A DNA stretch of 42,335 bases, taken from contig JAEUOS010000064.1 of the NCBI GenBank assembly GCA_016790695.1, positions 1 to 42,335 of the forward strand. The letters run 5' to 3'. This DNA is from Burkholderiales bacterium (GTDB taxonomy: Bacteria; Pseudomonadota; Gammaproteobacteria; Burkholderiales; JAEUOS01). The notes under the pieces are model-generated. The model ran no database searches and was not told where the DNA came from. It saw nothing but the letters and a program-made list of their open reading frames with translations. How positions within the stretch are numbered: position 1 is the stretch's first letter; each line of letters opens with the position of its first letter. Positions 23,480 through 31,079 of the stretch are shown piece after piece. A program made the position numbers and the translations under genes.

Positions 23480-24940
23480 ATGTGGAAGCCTCCGCAACGC
23501 ATCCGATTCCATCCCGCCCACGGGCACGTGCCGACGCGCGCGGAAGCCGCCGATTCGCGGCTGTTCAGTCCGGTGCGCCTGGGCCCGCTGGCGCTCGCGC
23601 AGCGGACCTGGGTGCCGGCGATGGTGCCCTGGCGCGCCGACGAGGACGGTTTCGTCACCGAGGACGTGCTGCAATGGTACGAGCGCTTCGCGCGCGGCCG
23701 GCCCGGGGCCATCGTGGTCGAGGCCACCGGTATCCGCGACGTCGCCAGCGGGCCGCTGCTGCGCATCGGCCACGACCGCTACGTCGCCGGCCTGCGCGAA
23801 CTCGCCGACACCGTGCATCGCGCCAGCGGCGGGCACACGCGCGTGCTGATCCAGATCATCGACTTCCTGTCGATCCGCCGGCGCCCGGAGCCCGACAAGT
23901 TCTTCCGGCGCTTCCTGCGCGTCACCGAGCGCCACCGGCAGCTGCTGGGCGCCGCGTCCTGGAGCGAGGAGGCGGTGCGCGAGCACCTCGCCGCGCTGCC
24001 GGCGGCCGCGCTCGCCGAGGTGCTCGACGCGCGCGAACGCGAGGCGCTGCAGTTCGGCGCGCGCGAGCGCGTGACCGACATGGACCTGCCGCACGTGCGC
24101 GAGTTGCCGCGCGTGCTGCCGGGGCTGTTCGCGGCGGCGGCGGCGCGCGCGCGCGAAGCCGGCTTCGACGGTGTCGAGCTGCACTATGCCCATGCCTACA
24201 CGATGGCGTCCTTCCTGTCGGCGACCAATTGCCGCGACGACGGCTACGGCGGATCGCGCGAGAACCGCGTGCGCCTGCCGCTCGAGGTGTACGCAGCGGC
24301 GCGCCGCGCCGTCGGCGAGGACTTCGCGCTGGGCTGTCGCTTCCTCGCGGACGAGTGCATCGACGGCGGCAGCGGCGTCGACGATGCCACCTGGTTCGGC
24401 GTCGAGTTCGCGCGCGCGGGCATGGACTTCCTGTCGACCTCGCGCGGTGGCAAGTTCGACGACGCCAAGCAGCCCGGCGTCGGGTCGGCCGCCTATCCCT
24501 ACACCGGCAGGAGCGGCTACGAGTGCATGCCGCAGTACCTCTCGGATGCGTTCGGACCCTTCGGACGCAATGTCGCCGCGACGGCGACGATCCGCGCCGC
24601 GATCCGCGCGGCCGGGCTCGGCACGCCGGTGGTCTGCACCGGCGGGGTGCACAACTTCGAGATGGCCGAAGCCATGCTCGCACGCGGCGATTGCGACATC
24701 GTCGGCACCGCCCGCCAGAGCCTCGCCGACCCGGACTGGGCCCTGAAGACCGTCCTCGGCCAGGGCGGCCAGGTGCGCCTGTGCGAGTACACGAACTACT
24801 GCGAAGGCCTGGACCAGAAGCACAAGCAGGTGACCTGCCAGTTGTGGGATCGCCTCGACCTCGACGAACCGGGCATCCGCCTGGCGAACGACGGCAAGCG
24901 GCGGCTGGTGGCGCCGCCCTGGTCGCCGGGCGCGGCATGA
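23480..24940 (+). CDS. NADH:flavin oxidoreductase (old yellow enzyme-like)
   Basis: 486 residues from ATG at 23480, GGGAAG upstream. An FMN-binding TIM barrel of the OYE/2,4-dienoyl-CoA reductase group: LFSPVRLGPLALAQRTWVPA at the N-terminus, GFDGVELHYAHAYTMASFLS near residue 227, then DGYGGSRENRVRLPLE, and PVVCTGGVHNFEMAEAM before the phosphate-binding strand. DCDIVGTARQSLADPDW completes it. The C-terminus has three cysteines (CEYTNYCEG and VTC) that only loosely resemble the 4Fe-4S region of dienoyl-CoA reductase. It ends overlapping the CoA ligase start (ATGA), suggesting that it acts on a CoA thioester made by that ligase. Confidence 0.9.
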   Translation: MWKPPQRIRFHPAHGHVPTRAEAADSRLFSPVRLGPLALAQRTWVPAMVPWRADEDGFVTEDVLQWYERFARGRPGAIVVEATGIRDVASGPLLRIGHDRYVAGLRELADTVHRASGGHTRVLIQIIDFLSIRRRPEPDKFFRRFLRVTERHRQLLGAASWSEEAVREHLAALPAAALAEVLDAREREALQFGARERVTDMDLPHVRELPRVLPGLFAAAAARAREAGFDGVELHYAHAYTMASFLSATNCRDDGYGGSRENRVRLPLEVYAAARRAVGEDFALGCRFLADECIDGGSGVDDATWFGVEFARAGMDFLSTSRGGKFDDAKQPGVGSAAYPYTGRSGYECMPQYLSDAFGPFGRNVAATATIRAAIRAAGLGTPVVCTGGVHNFEMAEAMLARGDCDIVGTARQSLADPDWALKTVLGQGGQVRLCEYTNYCEGLDQKHKQVTCQLWDRLDLDEPGIRLANDGKRRLVAPPWSPGAA

Positions 24941-26586
24941 GCCGGTCCGGGCACGCGGCAATGCAGCCCTCCGGCTATGCCGACGGCTTCGCGCGCGCCA
25001 ACCTGCCGCCGCCGTCGCAGTGGCCGGAACTGATCTTCGAACTGCCGGAACTGGCCTATCCGCCGCGCCTGAATTGCGCGGCCGCCTTCGTCGATGCGCA
25101 TGTCGCGGCCGGGCGGGGCGCGCATGCCGCGCTGGTCGGCGCGCGCAGCGTGCTCAGCTACGCCGATCTGCTGGCGCTGTCGAACCGCATCGCCCGGGTC
25201 CTCGTCGAGGACATGGGACTGGTCTCCGGCAGCCGCGTGCTGCTGCGCAGCGGCAACAACCCGGAACTCGCCGCCTGCTGGCTGGGCGTGCTCAAGGCCG
25301 GATGCATCGCGGTCACCACCATGCCGCTGCTGCGCGCGCGCGAACTCGCCGCCATCGTGGAGAAGGCCGAGATCGCCGCGGCGCTCTGCGACCACGCGCT
25401 GGCCGACGAGATGCGCGCCACCCAGGCCGCCTGCGCGCGCCTGCGCCACGTCATGTACTTCAACGCGCCGCCGGATTCGGCGCACGCGCTCGAGCCGCGC
25501 GCGTCGCGCAAGCCGCCGACGTTCGCCAATCTCGACAGCGCCGCCGACGACGTCGCCCTGATCGCGTTCACGTCGGGCACCACCGGCGTGCCCAAGGGCA
25601 CCCTGCATTTCCACCGCGACGTGCTCGCCATCTGCGACGTCCTGTCGCGCCAGGTCATCGCGCCGGCGCCGCACGACGTGTTCATCGGCACCCCGCCGCT
25701 GGCCTTCACGTTCGGGCTGGGCGGGCTGTTCCTGTTTCCGCTGCGGGTCGGCGCGACCGGCGTCTTGGTCGAGCAGTGGACGCCCGAGAGCCTGCTCGCC
25801 GGCATCGCGCGCCACCGCGCGACGATCTGCTTCACCGCGCCGACGTTCTATCGCAGGATGGCGCCGCTGGCGGCGGCGCACGACCTGTCGAGCCTGCGCG
25901 TGACGGTCTCGTCGGGCGAGATGCTGCCGGCCGACACGCGCGCCGCCTGGCGCGAGGCGAGCGGGCTGGAAATGACCGAGTGCCTCGGGTCGACCGAACT
26001 GCTGCACGCCTTCATCGCCTGCCGGCCGGGCGCGGTGCGGCCGGGCGCGACCGGGCGCGTCGTCCCCGGCTACCGCGCGGCCGTGCTCGGCGAGGACGGC
26101 CGCCCGGTGCCGCCGGGAACCGTCGGCCGCCTGGCCGTCAAGGGCCCGACCGGGTGCCGCTACCTCGCCGACGCGCGCCAGACCGCGTACGTGCAGGACG
26201 GCTGGAACCTGACCGGCGACGCCTATCGGATGGACGAGGACGGCTACTTCTGGTACCAGTCGCGCACCGACGACATGATCATCAGCGCCGGCTACAACAT
26301 CGCCGGACCCGAGGTCGAGGACGTGCTGCTCACCCATCCCGCCGTCGCCGAATGCGGCGTGGTCGGGGTGCCCGACGCCGAGCGCGGGCAGATCGTCAAG
26401 GCCTTCGTCGTCCTGCGCCCCGGCCGCGCGGCGGGCGAACCGATGGCGCGCGAACTCCAGGACCTGGTCAAGGCCACGCTGGCGCCCTACAAGTACCCGC
26501 GCGCCGTGCAGTTCGTCGCGGCGCTGCCGCGCACCGAGAACGGCAAGATCCAGCGCTACAAGCTGCGCCGCGGCGAACTGGCCTGA
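24937..26586 (+). CDS. Benzoate/2-aminobenzoate-type acyl-CoA ligase
   Basis: 549 residues. An AMP-forming ligase: the phosphate loop is FTSGTTGVPKGTLHFHRD, the adenine region has YFNAPP and LGSTELLHAF, the TGDAYRMDEDGYFWYQSRTD hinge follows, and ENGKIQRYK carries catalytic K537. The LHFHRDVLAICD segment is reminiscent of benzoate- and 2-aminobenzoate-CoA ligases, so an aromatic acid is the leading guess; this is recall of family resemblance, not a search. The start overlaps the flavoprotein stop. The pair resembles the logic of 2-aminobenzoate breakdown through a CoA thioester, but no monooxygenase domain is attached. Confidence 0.88.
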   Translation: MSRSGHAAMQPSGYADGFARANLPPPSQWPELIFELPELAYPPRLNCAAAFVDAHVAAGRGAHAALVGARSVLSYADLLALSNRIARVLVEDMGLVSGSRVLLRSGNNPELAACWLGVLKAGCIAVTTMPLLRARELAAIVEKAEIAAALCDHALADEMRATQAACARLRHVMYFNAPPDSAHALEPRASRKPPTFANLDSAADDVALIAFTSGTTGVPKGTLHFHRDVLAICDVLSRQVIAPAPHDVFIGTPPLAFTFGLGGLFLFPLRVGATGVLVEQWTPESLLAGIARHRATICFTAPTFYRRMAPLAAAHDLSSLRVTVSSGEMLPADTRAAWREASGLEMTECLGSTELLHAFIACRPGAVRPGATGRVVPGYRAAVLGEDGRPVPPGTVGRLAVKGPTGCRYLADARQTAYVQDGWNLTGDAYRMDEDGYFWYQSRTDDMIISAGYNIAGPEVEDVLLTHPAVAECGVVGVPDAERGQIVKAFVVLRPGRAAGEPMARELQDLVKATLAPYKYPRAVQFVAALPRTENGKIQRYKLRRGELA

Positions 26587-26614
26587 CGCGGCGCGGCGGC
26601 GCCAGGGGTGTCGC

Positions 26615-26620
26615 TAGAAT
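26615..26620 (+). promoter_or_regulatory. -10 box TAGAAT, six bases before the glycosylase ATG
   Basis: TAGAAT followed by CGCGCC and then ATG (26627). A start seven bases after the box would coincide with the A of the ATG, i.e. a leaderless message. The same 12-mer GCTAGAATCGCG recurs before the DinG-like gene. No -35 hexamer is apparent. Confidence 0.45.
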
Positions 26621-26626
26621 CGCGCC

Positions 26627-27262
26627 ATGACCGCGCCTTCCTATCGCGCCGACTGCCGCGACTGCCCGCGCCTGGCCGCGTTCCTTGACCGCGTCAAGGC
26701 CGACCATCCCGCGTATTTCTGCAAGCCGGTGCCGCCGTTCGGCGCGGCGGAGGCGCCGCTGGTGATCGTCGGGCTCGCGCCCGGCATGCACGGCGCCAAT
26801 CGGACCGGCCGGCCCTTCACCGGCGATTTCGCCGGCCACCTGCTCTACGGCACGCTCCGGAAGTTCCGCTTCGCCACCGGGCGCTTCTCGCCCGACGGCG
26901 ACGACGATCTGACCCTGGTCGGCTGCCGCATCAGCAATGCGGTCAAGTGCCTGCCGCCGGACAACAAGCCGGAGACCGCGGAGATCCGGCGCTGCAACCA
27001 TTTCCTCGCGGCCGATCTGCGACAGCCGGGAATGCGCGTGCTGGTGGCCCTGGGGCTGATCGCGCACGGCGCGCTGCTGACGGCGCTGGGCCTGCGGAAG
27101 TCGCACTGCACGTTCGCGCACGGCGCCGAGCATCCGCTGCCCGGCGGGATCACGCTGATCGACAGCTACCACTGCAGCCGCTACAACACCAACACCGGGC
27201 GGCTCACGCCGGCGATGTTCGAGGCGGTGTTCGCGCGCGCGCGCGCGCTCGTGGACGCATGA
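26627..27262 (+). CDS. Uracil-DNA glycosylase, family 5 (UdgB-like, 4Fe-4S)
   Basis: Removes uracil and probably other deaminated bases from DNA. 211 residues. Motif A is [18 protein letters not shown], which lacks the polar catalytic residue of other families and marks family 5. Motif B is degenerate [17 protein letters not shown]: [14 protein letters not shown]. Four cysteines placed as the cluster ligands are C10, C13, C108 and C123 (spacing C-x2-C ... C-x14-C). The start has no Shine-Dalgarno site, fitting a leaderless message. Its stop overlaps the uvrC start (ATGA), so base excision and nucleotide excision repair genes are coupled. Confidence 0.92.
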   Translation: MTAPSYRADCRDCPRLAAFLDRVKADHPAYFCKPVPPFGAAEAPLVIVGLAPGMHGANRTGRPFTGDFAGHLLYGTLRKFRFATGRFSPDGDDDLTLVGCRISNAVKCLPPDNKPETAEIRRCNHFLAADLRQPGMRVLVALGLIAHGALLTALGLRKSHCTFAHGAEHPLPGGITLIDSYHCSRYNTNTGRLTPAMFEAVFARARALVDA

Positions 27263-29175
27263 CCGCCGCGGCGGGCGACGCGCCGGCAGGTGACGCGCCT
27301 GCGCCGGCGGGTGGTGCGCCTGCGCCGGCAGATGCCGCGCCCGCGCCGGCGGCCGCGGGTTTCGACATCGCGGAGTTCCTGCGCAACTGCCCCGGGCTGC
27401 CCGGGGTGTACCGGCACATCGATGCCGAGGGCAACGTGCTCTACGTGGGCAAGGCGCGCGATCTGCGCAAGCGCGTGTCGTCGTACTTCCACAAGACCCA
27501 CGACAGCGCGCGGATCGCGCACATGGTCGAGAAGGTGGCGCGCGTCGAGGTGACCGTGACGCGCTCCGAGGGCGAGGCGCTGCTGCTGGAGAACAACCTC
27601 ATCAAGGAACTGGCGCCGCGCTACAACATCCTGTTCCGCGACGACAAGAGCTACCCGTATCTGATGATCACCGGGCACGCGTATCCGCAGATCCGCTTCT
27701 ACCGCGGCGCCCTCGAGAAGAGACACCAGTACTTCGGCCCGTTTCCCAATGCCTGGGCGGTGCGCGAGTCGATCCAGATCCTGCAGAAGGTGTTCCGCCT
27801 GCGCACCTGCGACGACACCGTGTTCGCGAACCGCTCGCGCCCCTGCCTGCTGCACCAGATCGCGCGCTGCAGCGCGCCCTGCGTCGGCGCGGTGGCCGCG
27901 ACCGACTATGCGCGCGACGTGCGCGATGCCGCGCGCTTCCTTTCCGGGCGGTCGCAGGAAGTGCTCGACGAGCTGCAGGCGCAGATGATGGCGCGGTCGG
28001 CCGCGCTGGCGTTCGAGGAGGCGGCGGCGATCCGGGACCGCATCGGCGCGCTCTCGCGCGTCCTGCAGGCGCAGGGCGCCGAGGCGGCGGGCGAGCACGA
28101 CGTCGACATCATCGCCGCGGCCGTCAAGGGCGGCATGGCGTGCGTGAGCCTGGCGATGGTGCGCGGCGGCCGCCATCTCGGCGACAAGCAGTTCTTCCCG
28201 CAGCATGTCGAGGAGGCCAGCGCCGGCGACGTGCTCGCGGCGTTCATGGTGCAGCACTACCCCGGTCGATTCACGCCGCCGGCGATCGTCATCAACCAGG
28301 ACCTCGAGGACGTCGAGGAACTGGCCGAGGCGCTGTCCGGCGACGCCGGCCGGCGCGTCAGCGTGATCCGCTTTCCGCAGGAGCAGCGCCGCCTGTGGCT
28401 CACGATGGCGGAGAAGAACGCCGCGATCGCGCTCGATCGCGTGCTCGCGGAACGCGGCACGGCGCAGGCGCGCACGCGCCTGCTCGCCGAGCTGCTCGGC
28501 ATCGACGAGCCGGCCGCGGGCTTCGAGGCGATGCGCATCGAATGCTTCGACATCAGCCACACCATGGGCGAGGCGACGCAGGCCTCGTGCGTCGTCTTCC
28601 ACCACCACAGGATGCAGTCCGGCGACTACCGGCGCTTCAACATCGCCGGCATCACGCCGGGCGACGACTACGCCGCCATGCGCCAGGTGCTGACGCGCCG
28701 CTACGAGAAGGTGGCCGCCGGCGAGGGCGTCAAGCCGGACCTCGTGCTGATCGACGGCGGCAAGGGGCAGGTCGAGATTGCGCGCCAGGTGCTGGCCGAG
28801 GTCGGGCTCGCCGAGCCGCTGCTGGTCGGCGTGGCCAAGGGCGAGGAGCGCAAGCCGGGCCTCGAGACGCTGGTCTTCGCCGACGGGCGCCCGGAGATCC
28901 ATCTCGCCTCCGACAGCCCGGCGCTGCACCTGATCCAGACCGTGCGCGACGAGGCCCACCGCTTCGCCATCACCGGGCAGCGCGCCCGGCGCGACAAGGC
29001 GCGCGTCACCTCGAGCCTGGAGGACATCGACGGCGTCGGGCCGAAGCGGCGCCAGCGCCTGCTCGCGCGCTTCGGCGGCCTGCAGGGGGTCAGGCGCGCC
29101 AGCGTCGACGACCTGATGACGGTCGACGGCGTCAGCCGGGAGCTCGCGGAGCGGATCTACGCGAGCCTGCACTAG
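27259..29175 (+). CDS. uvrC: Excinuclease ABC subunit C
   Basis: Makes the dual incision in nucleotide excision repair with UvrA and UvrB. 638 residues, about 28 longer than E. coli UvrC because of an N-terminal Ala/Pro/Gly/Asp repeat (about residues 4-34). The GIY-YIG nuclease follows ([24 protein letters not shown]), then the cysteine-rich segment ([15 protein letters not shown]), the UVR motif ([15 protein letters not shown]), the RNase H-like second nuclease ([21 protein letters not shown]) and the C-terminal helix-hairpin-helix pair ([19 protein letters not shown]). A later start within the repeat cannot be excluded. ATG overlaps the glycosylase stop. Confidence 0.97.
   Translation: MTAAAGDAPAGDAPAPAGGAPAPADAAPAPAAAGFDIAEFLRNCPGLPGVYRHIDAEGNVLYVGKARDLRKRVSSYFHKTHDSARIAHMVEKVARVEVTVTRSEGEALLLENNLIKELAPRYNILFRDDKSYPYLMITGHAYPQIRFYRGALEKRHQYFGPFPNAWAVRESIQILQKVFRLRTCDDTVFANRSRPCLLHQIARCSAPCVGAVAATDYARDVRDAARFLSGRSQEVLDELQAQMMARSAALAFEEAAAIRDRIGALSRVLQAQGAEAAGEHDVDIIAAAVKGGMACVSLAMVRGGRHLGDKQFFPQHVEEASAGDVLAAFMVQHYPGRFTPPAIVINQDLEDVEELAEALSGDAGRRVSVIRFPQEQRRLWLTMAEKNAAIALDRVLAERGTAQARTRLLAELLGIDEPAAGFEAMRIECFDISHTMGEATQASCVVFHHHRMQSGDYRRFNIAGITPGDDYAAMRQVLTRRYEKVAAGEGVKPDLVLIDGGKGQVEIARQVLAEVGLAEPLLVGVAKGEERKPGLETLVFADGRPEIHLASDSPALHLIQTVRDEAHRFAITGQRARRDKARVTSSLEDIDGVGPKRRQRLLARFGGLQGVRRASVDDLMTVDGVSRELAERIYASLH
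27269..27357 (+). repeat. Low-complexity coding repeat at the start of uvrC
   Basis: Degenerate tandem units resembling GGCGACGCGCCTGCGCCGGC encode Gly-Asp/Gly-Ala-Pro-Ala-Pro-Ala repeats before the GIY-YIG domain. Such a run can change length by slippage. Confidence 0.7.
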
Positions 29176-29178
29176 AGG

Positions 29179-29184
29179 CATAAT
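29179..29184 (+). promoter_or_regulatory. -10 box of the crotonase gene (CATAAT)
   Basis: CATAAT begins 4 bases after the uvrC stop; predicted leader about 21 bases with GGGAGA before ATG 29212. No good -35. Confidence 0.4.
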
Positions 29185-29211
29185 CGACGACTTCTACCCG
29201 GGAGACCACCC

Positions 29212-30003
29212 ATGAGCGATGCGGCGACCGATGCCGACCTGCTGACCGAGCGCCGCGGCCACGCGCTGTGGCTCACCATCAACCGCGAGGAGCGGCGCAA
29301 TGCGATGAGTCCGGCGGTGGTGGCGGGGATCCGCGCCGCCATCGAGCAGGCGGAGGAGGGGCGCGACATCCGCGTGATCGTCATCACCGGAACGGGCAGC
29401 AAGGCATTCTGCGCGGGTGCCGACCTCGCCAAGGGGTCGGGTTCGTTCCAGTACGACCCGTCGATCCCGCACCTGGCCTACGCCGACCTGCTGCGCGCGG
29501 CGTGGAAATCGTCGGTGCCGCTGATTGCGCGCGTGAACGGCCATTGCATGGCGGGCGGGATGGGCCTGTTCGCGATGTGCGACATGGCGGTGGCGGCCGA
29601 CCACGTGACCTTCGGCCTGCCCGAGGTGAAGATCGGCGTGTTCCCCGCGCAGGTGCTGTCGGTGCTGCAGCACCTGATCGGTCCGCGCCACCTGGCCGAG
29701 ATGTGCCTGACCGGCGAGCCGGTGGACGCGGCGCGGGCCGAGCGCATCGGCCTCGTCAACTACGTGGTGCCCGGGACGGAACTCGACGCGAAGACCGACT
29801 GGCTGATCGAACGCGTCGCGGGCAAGTCGCCGACCGCGATCCGGCGCGGCAAGGTGATGATGCGCGCGGCCGCCGACATGACCTTCGAGCAGGCGATCTC
29901 GTTCCTCGAGTCGCAGATCATGATCCTCGCGCTCACCGAGGATGCCAAGGAAGGGCGCGCGTCGTTCATCGAGAAGCGCGCGCCGAACTGGACCGGCCGC
30001 TAG
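29212..30003 (+). CDS. Enoyl-CoA hydratase/isomerase family protein (crotonase fold)
   Basis: 263 residues from ATG at 29212, with GGGAGA nine bases upstream. Motifs: NREERRNAMSPAVV, the oxyanion loops FCAGADLAKG and NGHCMAGGMGLFAMCD, and FGLPEVKIGVFP. The Glu164-equivalent glutamate in LPEVKIG is present; the Glu144 position in the GGGCELA region is replaced (AGGMGLFA). A hydratase in the strict sense is therefore uncertain. Followed after 24 bases by a Bug receptor gene, repeating the crotonase-then-Bug order seen at 21723-23437. Confidence 0.88.
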   Translation: MSDAATDADLLTERRGHALWLTINREERRNAMSPAVVAGIRAAIEQAEEGRDIRVIVITGTGSKAFCAGADLAKGSGSFQYDPSIPHLAYADLLRAAWKSSVPLIARVNGHCMAGGMGLFAMCDMAVAADHVTFGLPEVKIGVFPAQVLSVLQHLIGPRHLAEMCLTGEPVDAARAERIGLVNYVVPGTELDAKTDWLIERVAGKSPTAIRRGKVMMRAAADMTFEQAISFLESQIMILALTEDAKEGRASFIEKRAPNWTGR

Positions 30004-30027
30004 GCCGCCATCACGAAGGGACGACCA

Positions 30028-31005
30028 ATGAAACGACGCGAATTCACCCTGCGGCTGGGCGCGGGAATCGGGGCGGCGGCGGCGGCGCCGGCGATGCTGG
30101 CGCAGGAGGCCTGGCCGGCGCGTCCGCTGCGCATCATCGTCGCGTTCGCGACCGGCAGCGGCAACGACGTGATGGCGCGGCTGCTGGCGCCCAAGCTGTC
30201 GGAAGCGCTCGGCCAGCCGGTCACGGTCGAGAACCGCACCGGCGCGGGGGGCATGATCGGCACGGAGGCGGTCGCCAAGGCCGCGCCGGACGGCTACACC
30301 CTCGGCCTGGGCACGAGTTCGCAACTGGTGATGAACCCGGCGCTGTACCGCTCGATGCCGTTCGACCTCGATCGCGACATCGTCACCATCGGGCTGATTT
30401 CGGCGACGCCGCTGGTGCTGGTGTCGCGCAAGGGCGGCTGGAGCGACCTGCGCGCGCTGATCGCCGCCGCCAAGGCCAGCCCGGGCAAGATCACCTACGG
30501 TTCCGGCGGCAACGGATCGATCAGCCACATCGTCGGTGAGACCTTCAAGAAGGAGGCGGGCATCGACCTGCTGCACGTTCCCTACAAGGGGAACGGCGCG
30601 GCGATGGTCGATCTGCTGGCCGGCACGGTGGACCTGGTGTTCGACGGCTTCGGCACGGCCGGGCAGCATCACCGCTCCGGGGCGATGCGCATCCTCGCCA
30701 CCAACGGGCGGCGTCATCCCGAGTTCCCGGATGTGCCCACCTATGCCGAGGCCGGCGTGTCGAACTACGAGGCCTATACCTGGAACTGCCTGATCGCGCC
30801 GCGCGCCACGCCGCGCCCGGTGATCGAGCGCATCAACCGCGAACTCAATCGCGCGCTGTCGGCCCCCGACATCCGCAAGCGCATCGAGTCGTTCGGCGCG
30901 GAGAACCTCGGCGGGTCGACGCCCGACGCGGCGGAGGCCTTCGCCGCCGGCCAGCGCGCGCGCTGGGTGCCCCTGGTGCGCGCGATGAACATCCGCATCG
31001 AGTAG
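30028..31005 (+). CDS. Bug-family periplasmic solute-binding protein (TTT receptor)
   Basis: 325 residues. The signal region is MKRREFTLRLGAGIG, which has a twin-arginine-like RREF motif, followed by a hydrophobic Ala-rich run and cleavage near MLAQE. Bug motifs: WPARPLRIIVAFATGSGNDV, VENRTGAGGMIGT, PDGYTLGLG, LLHVPYKGNGAAMVDLLAG, and FPDVPTYAEAGVSNYEAYTW. It departs from the others in having ATGSGN where most have PAGGN. Likely cotranscribed with the preceding crotonase gene. Ligand unknown. Confidence 0.93.
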   Translation: MKRREFTLRLGAGIGAAAAAPAMLAQEAWPARPLRIIVAFATGSGNDVMARLLAPKLSEALGQPVTVENRTGAGGMIGTEAVAKAAPDGYTLGLGTSSQLVMNPALYRSMPFDLDRDIVTIGLISATPLVLVSRKGGWSDLRALIAAAKASPGKITYGSGGNGSISHIVGETFKKEAGIDLLHVPYKGNGAAMVDLLAGTVDLVFDGFGTAGQHHRSGAMRILATNGRRHPEFPDVPTYAEAGVSNYEAYTWNCLIAPRATPRPVIERINRELNRALSAPDIRKRIESFGAENLGGSTPDAAEAFAAGQRARWVPLVRAMNIRIE

Positions 31006-31027
31006 GGCGGGCGCCGGCCCGGCGGGC

Positions 31028-31033
31028 TAGAAT
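31028..31033 (+). promoter_or_regulatory. -10 box TAGAAT of the DinG-like gene
   Basis: TAGAAT within GCTAGAATCGCG, the same 12-mer found before the uracil glycosylase gene. Predicted leader about 40 bases to the TTG at 31080. No -35 hexamer seen. Confidence 0.4.
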
Positions 31034-31079
31034 CGCGGCTTCCTGGTTCGCCGACCGGCCCGCTGCGGGCCGCGCCGTC

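Noticed and set aside
24781..24840. A 4Fe-4S cluster at the C-terminus of the old-yellow-enzyme protein
   Set aside because: Only three cysteines with spacing C-x5-C-x11-C; the dienoyl-CoA reductase pattern needs four with C-x2-C-x3-C-x11-C.
22238..24961. A 907-codon leftward open frame opposite a Bug gene and the flavoprotein gene
   Set aside because: No recognisable domain and it covers two well-supported genes; an antisense shadow.
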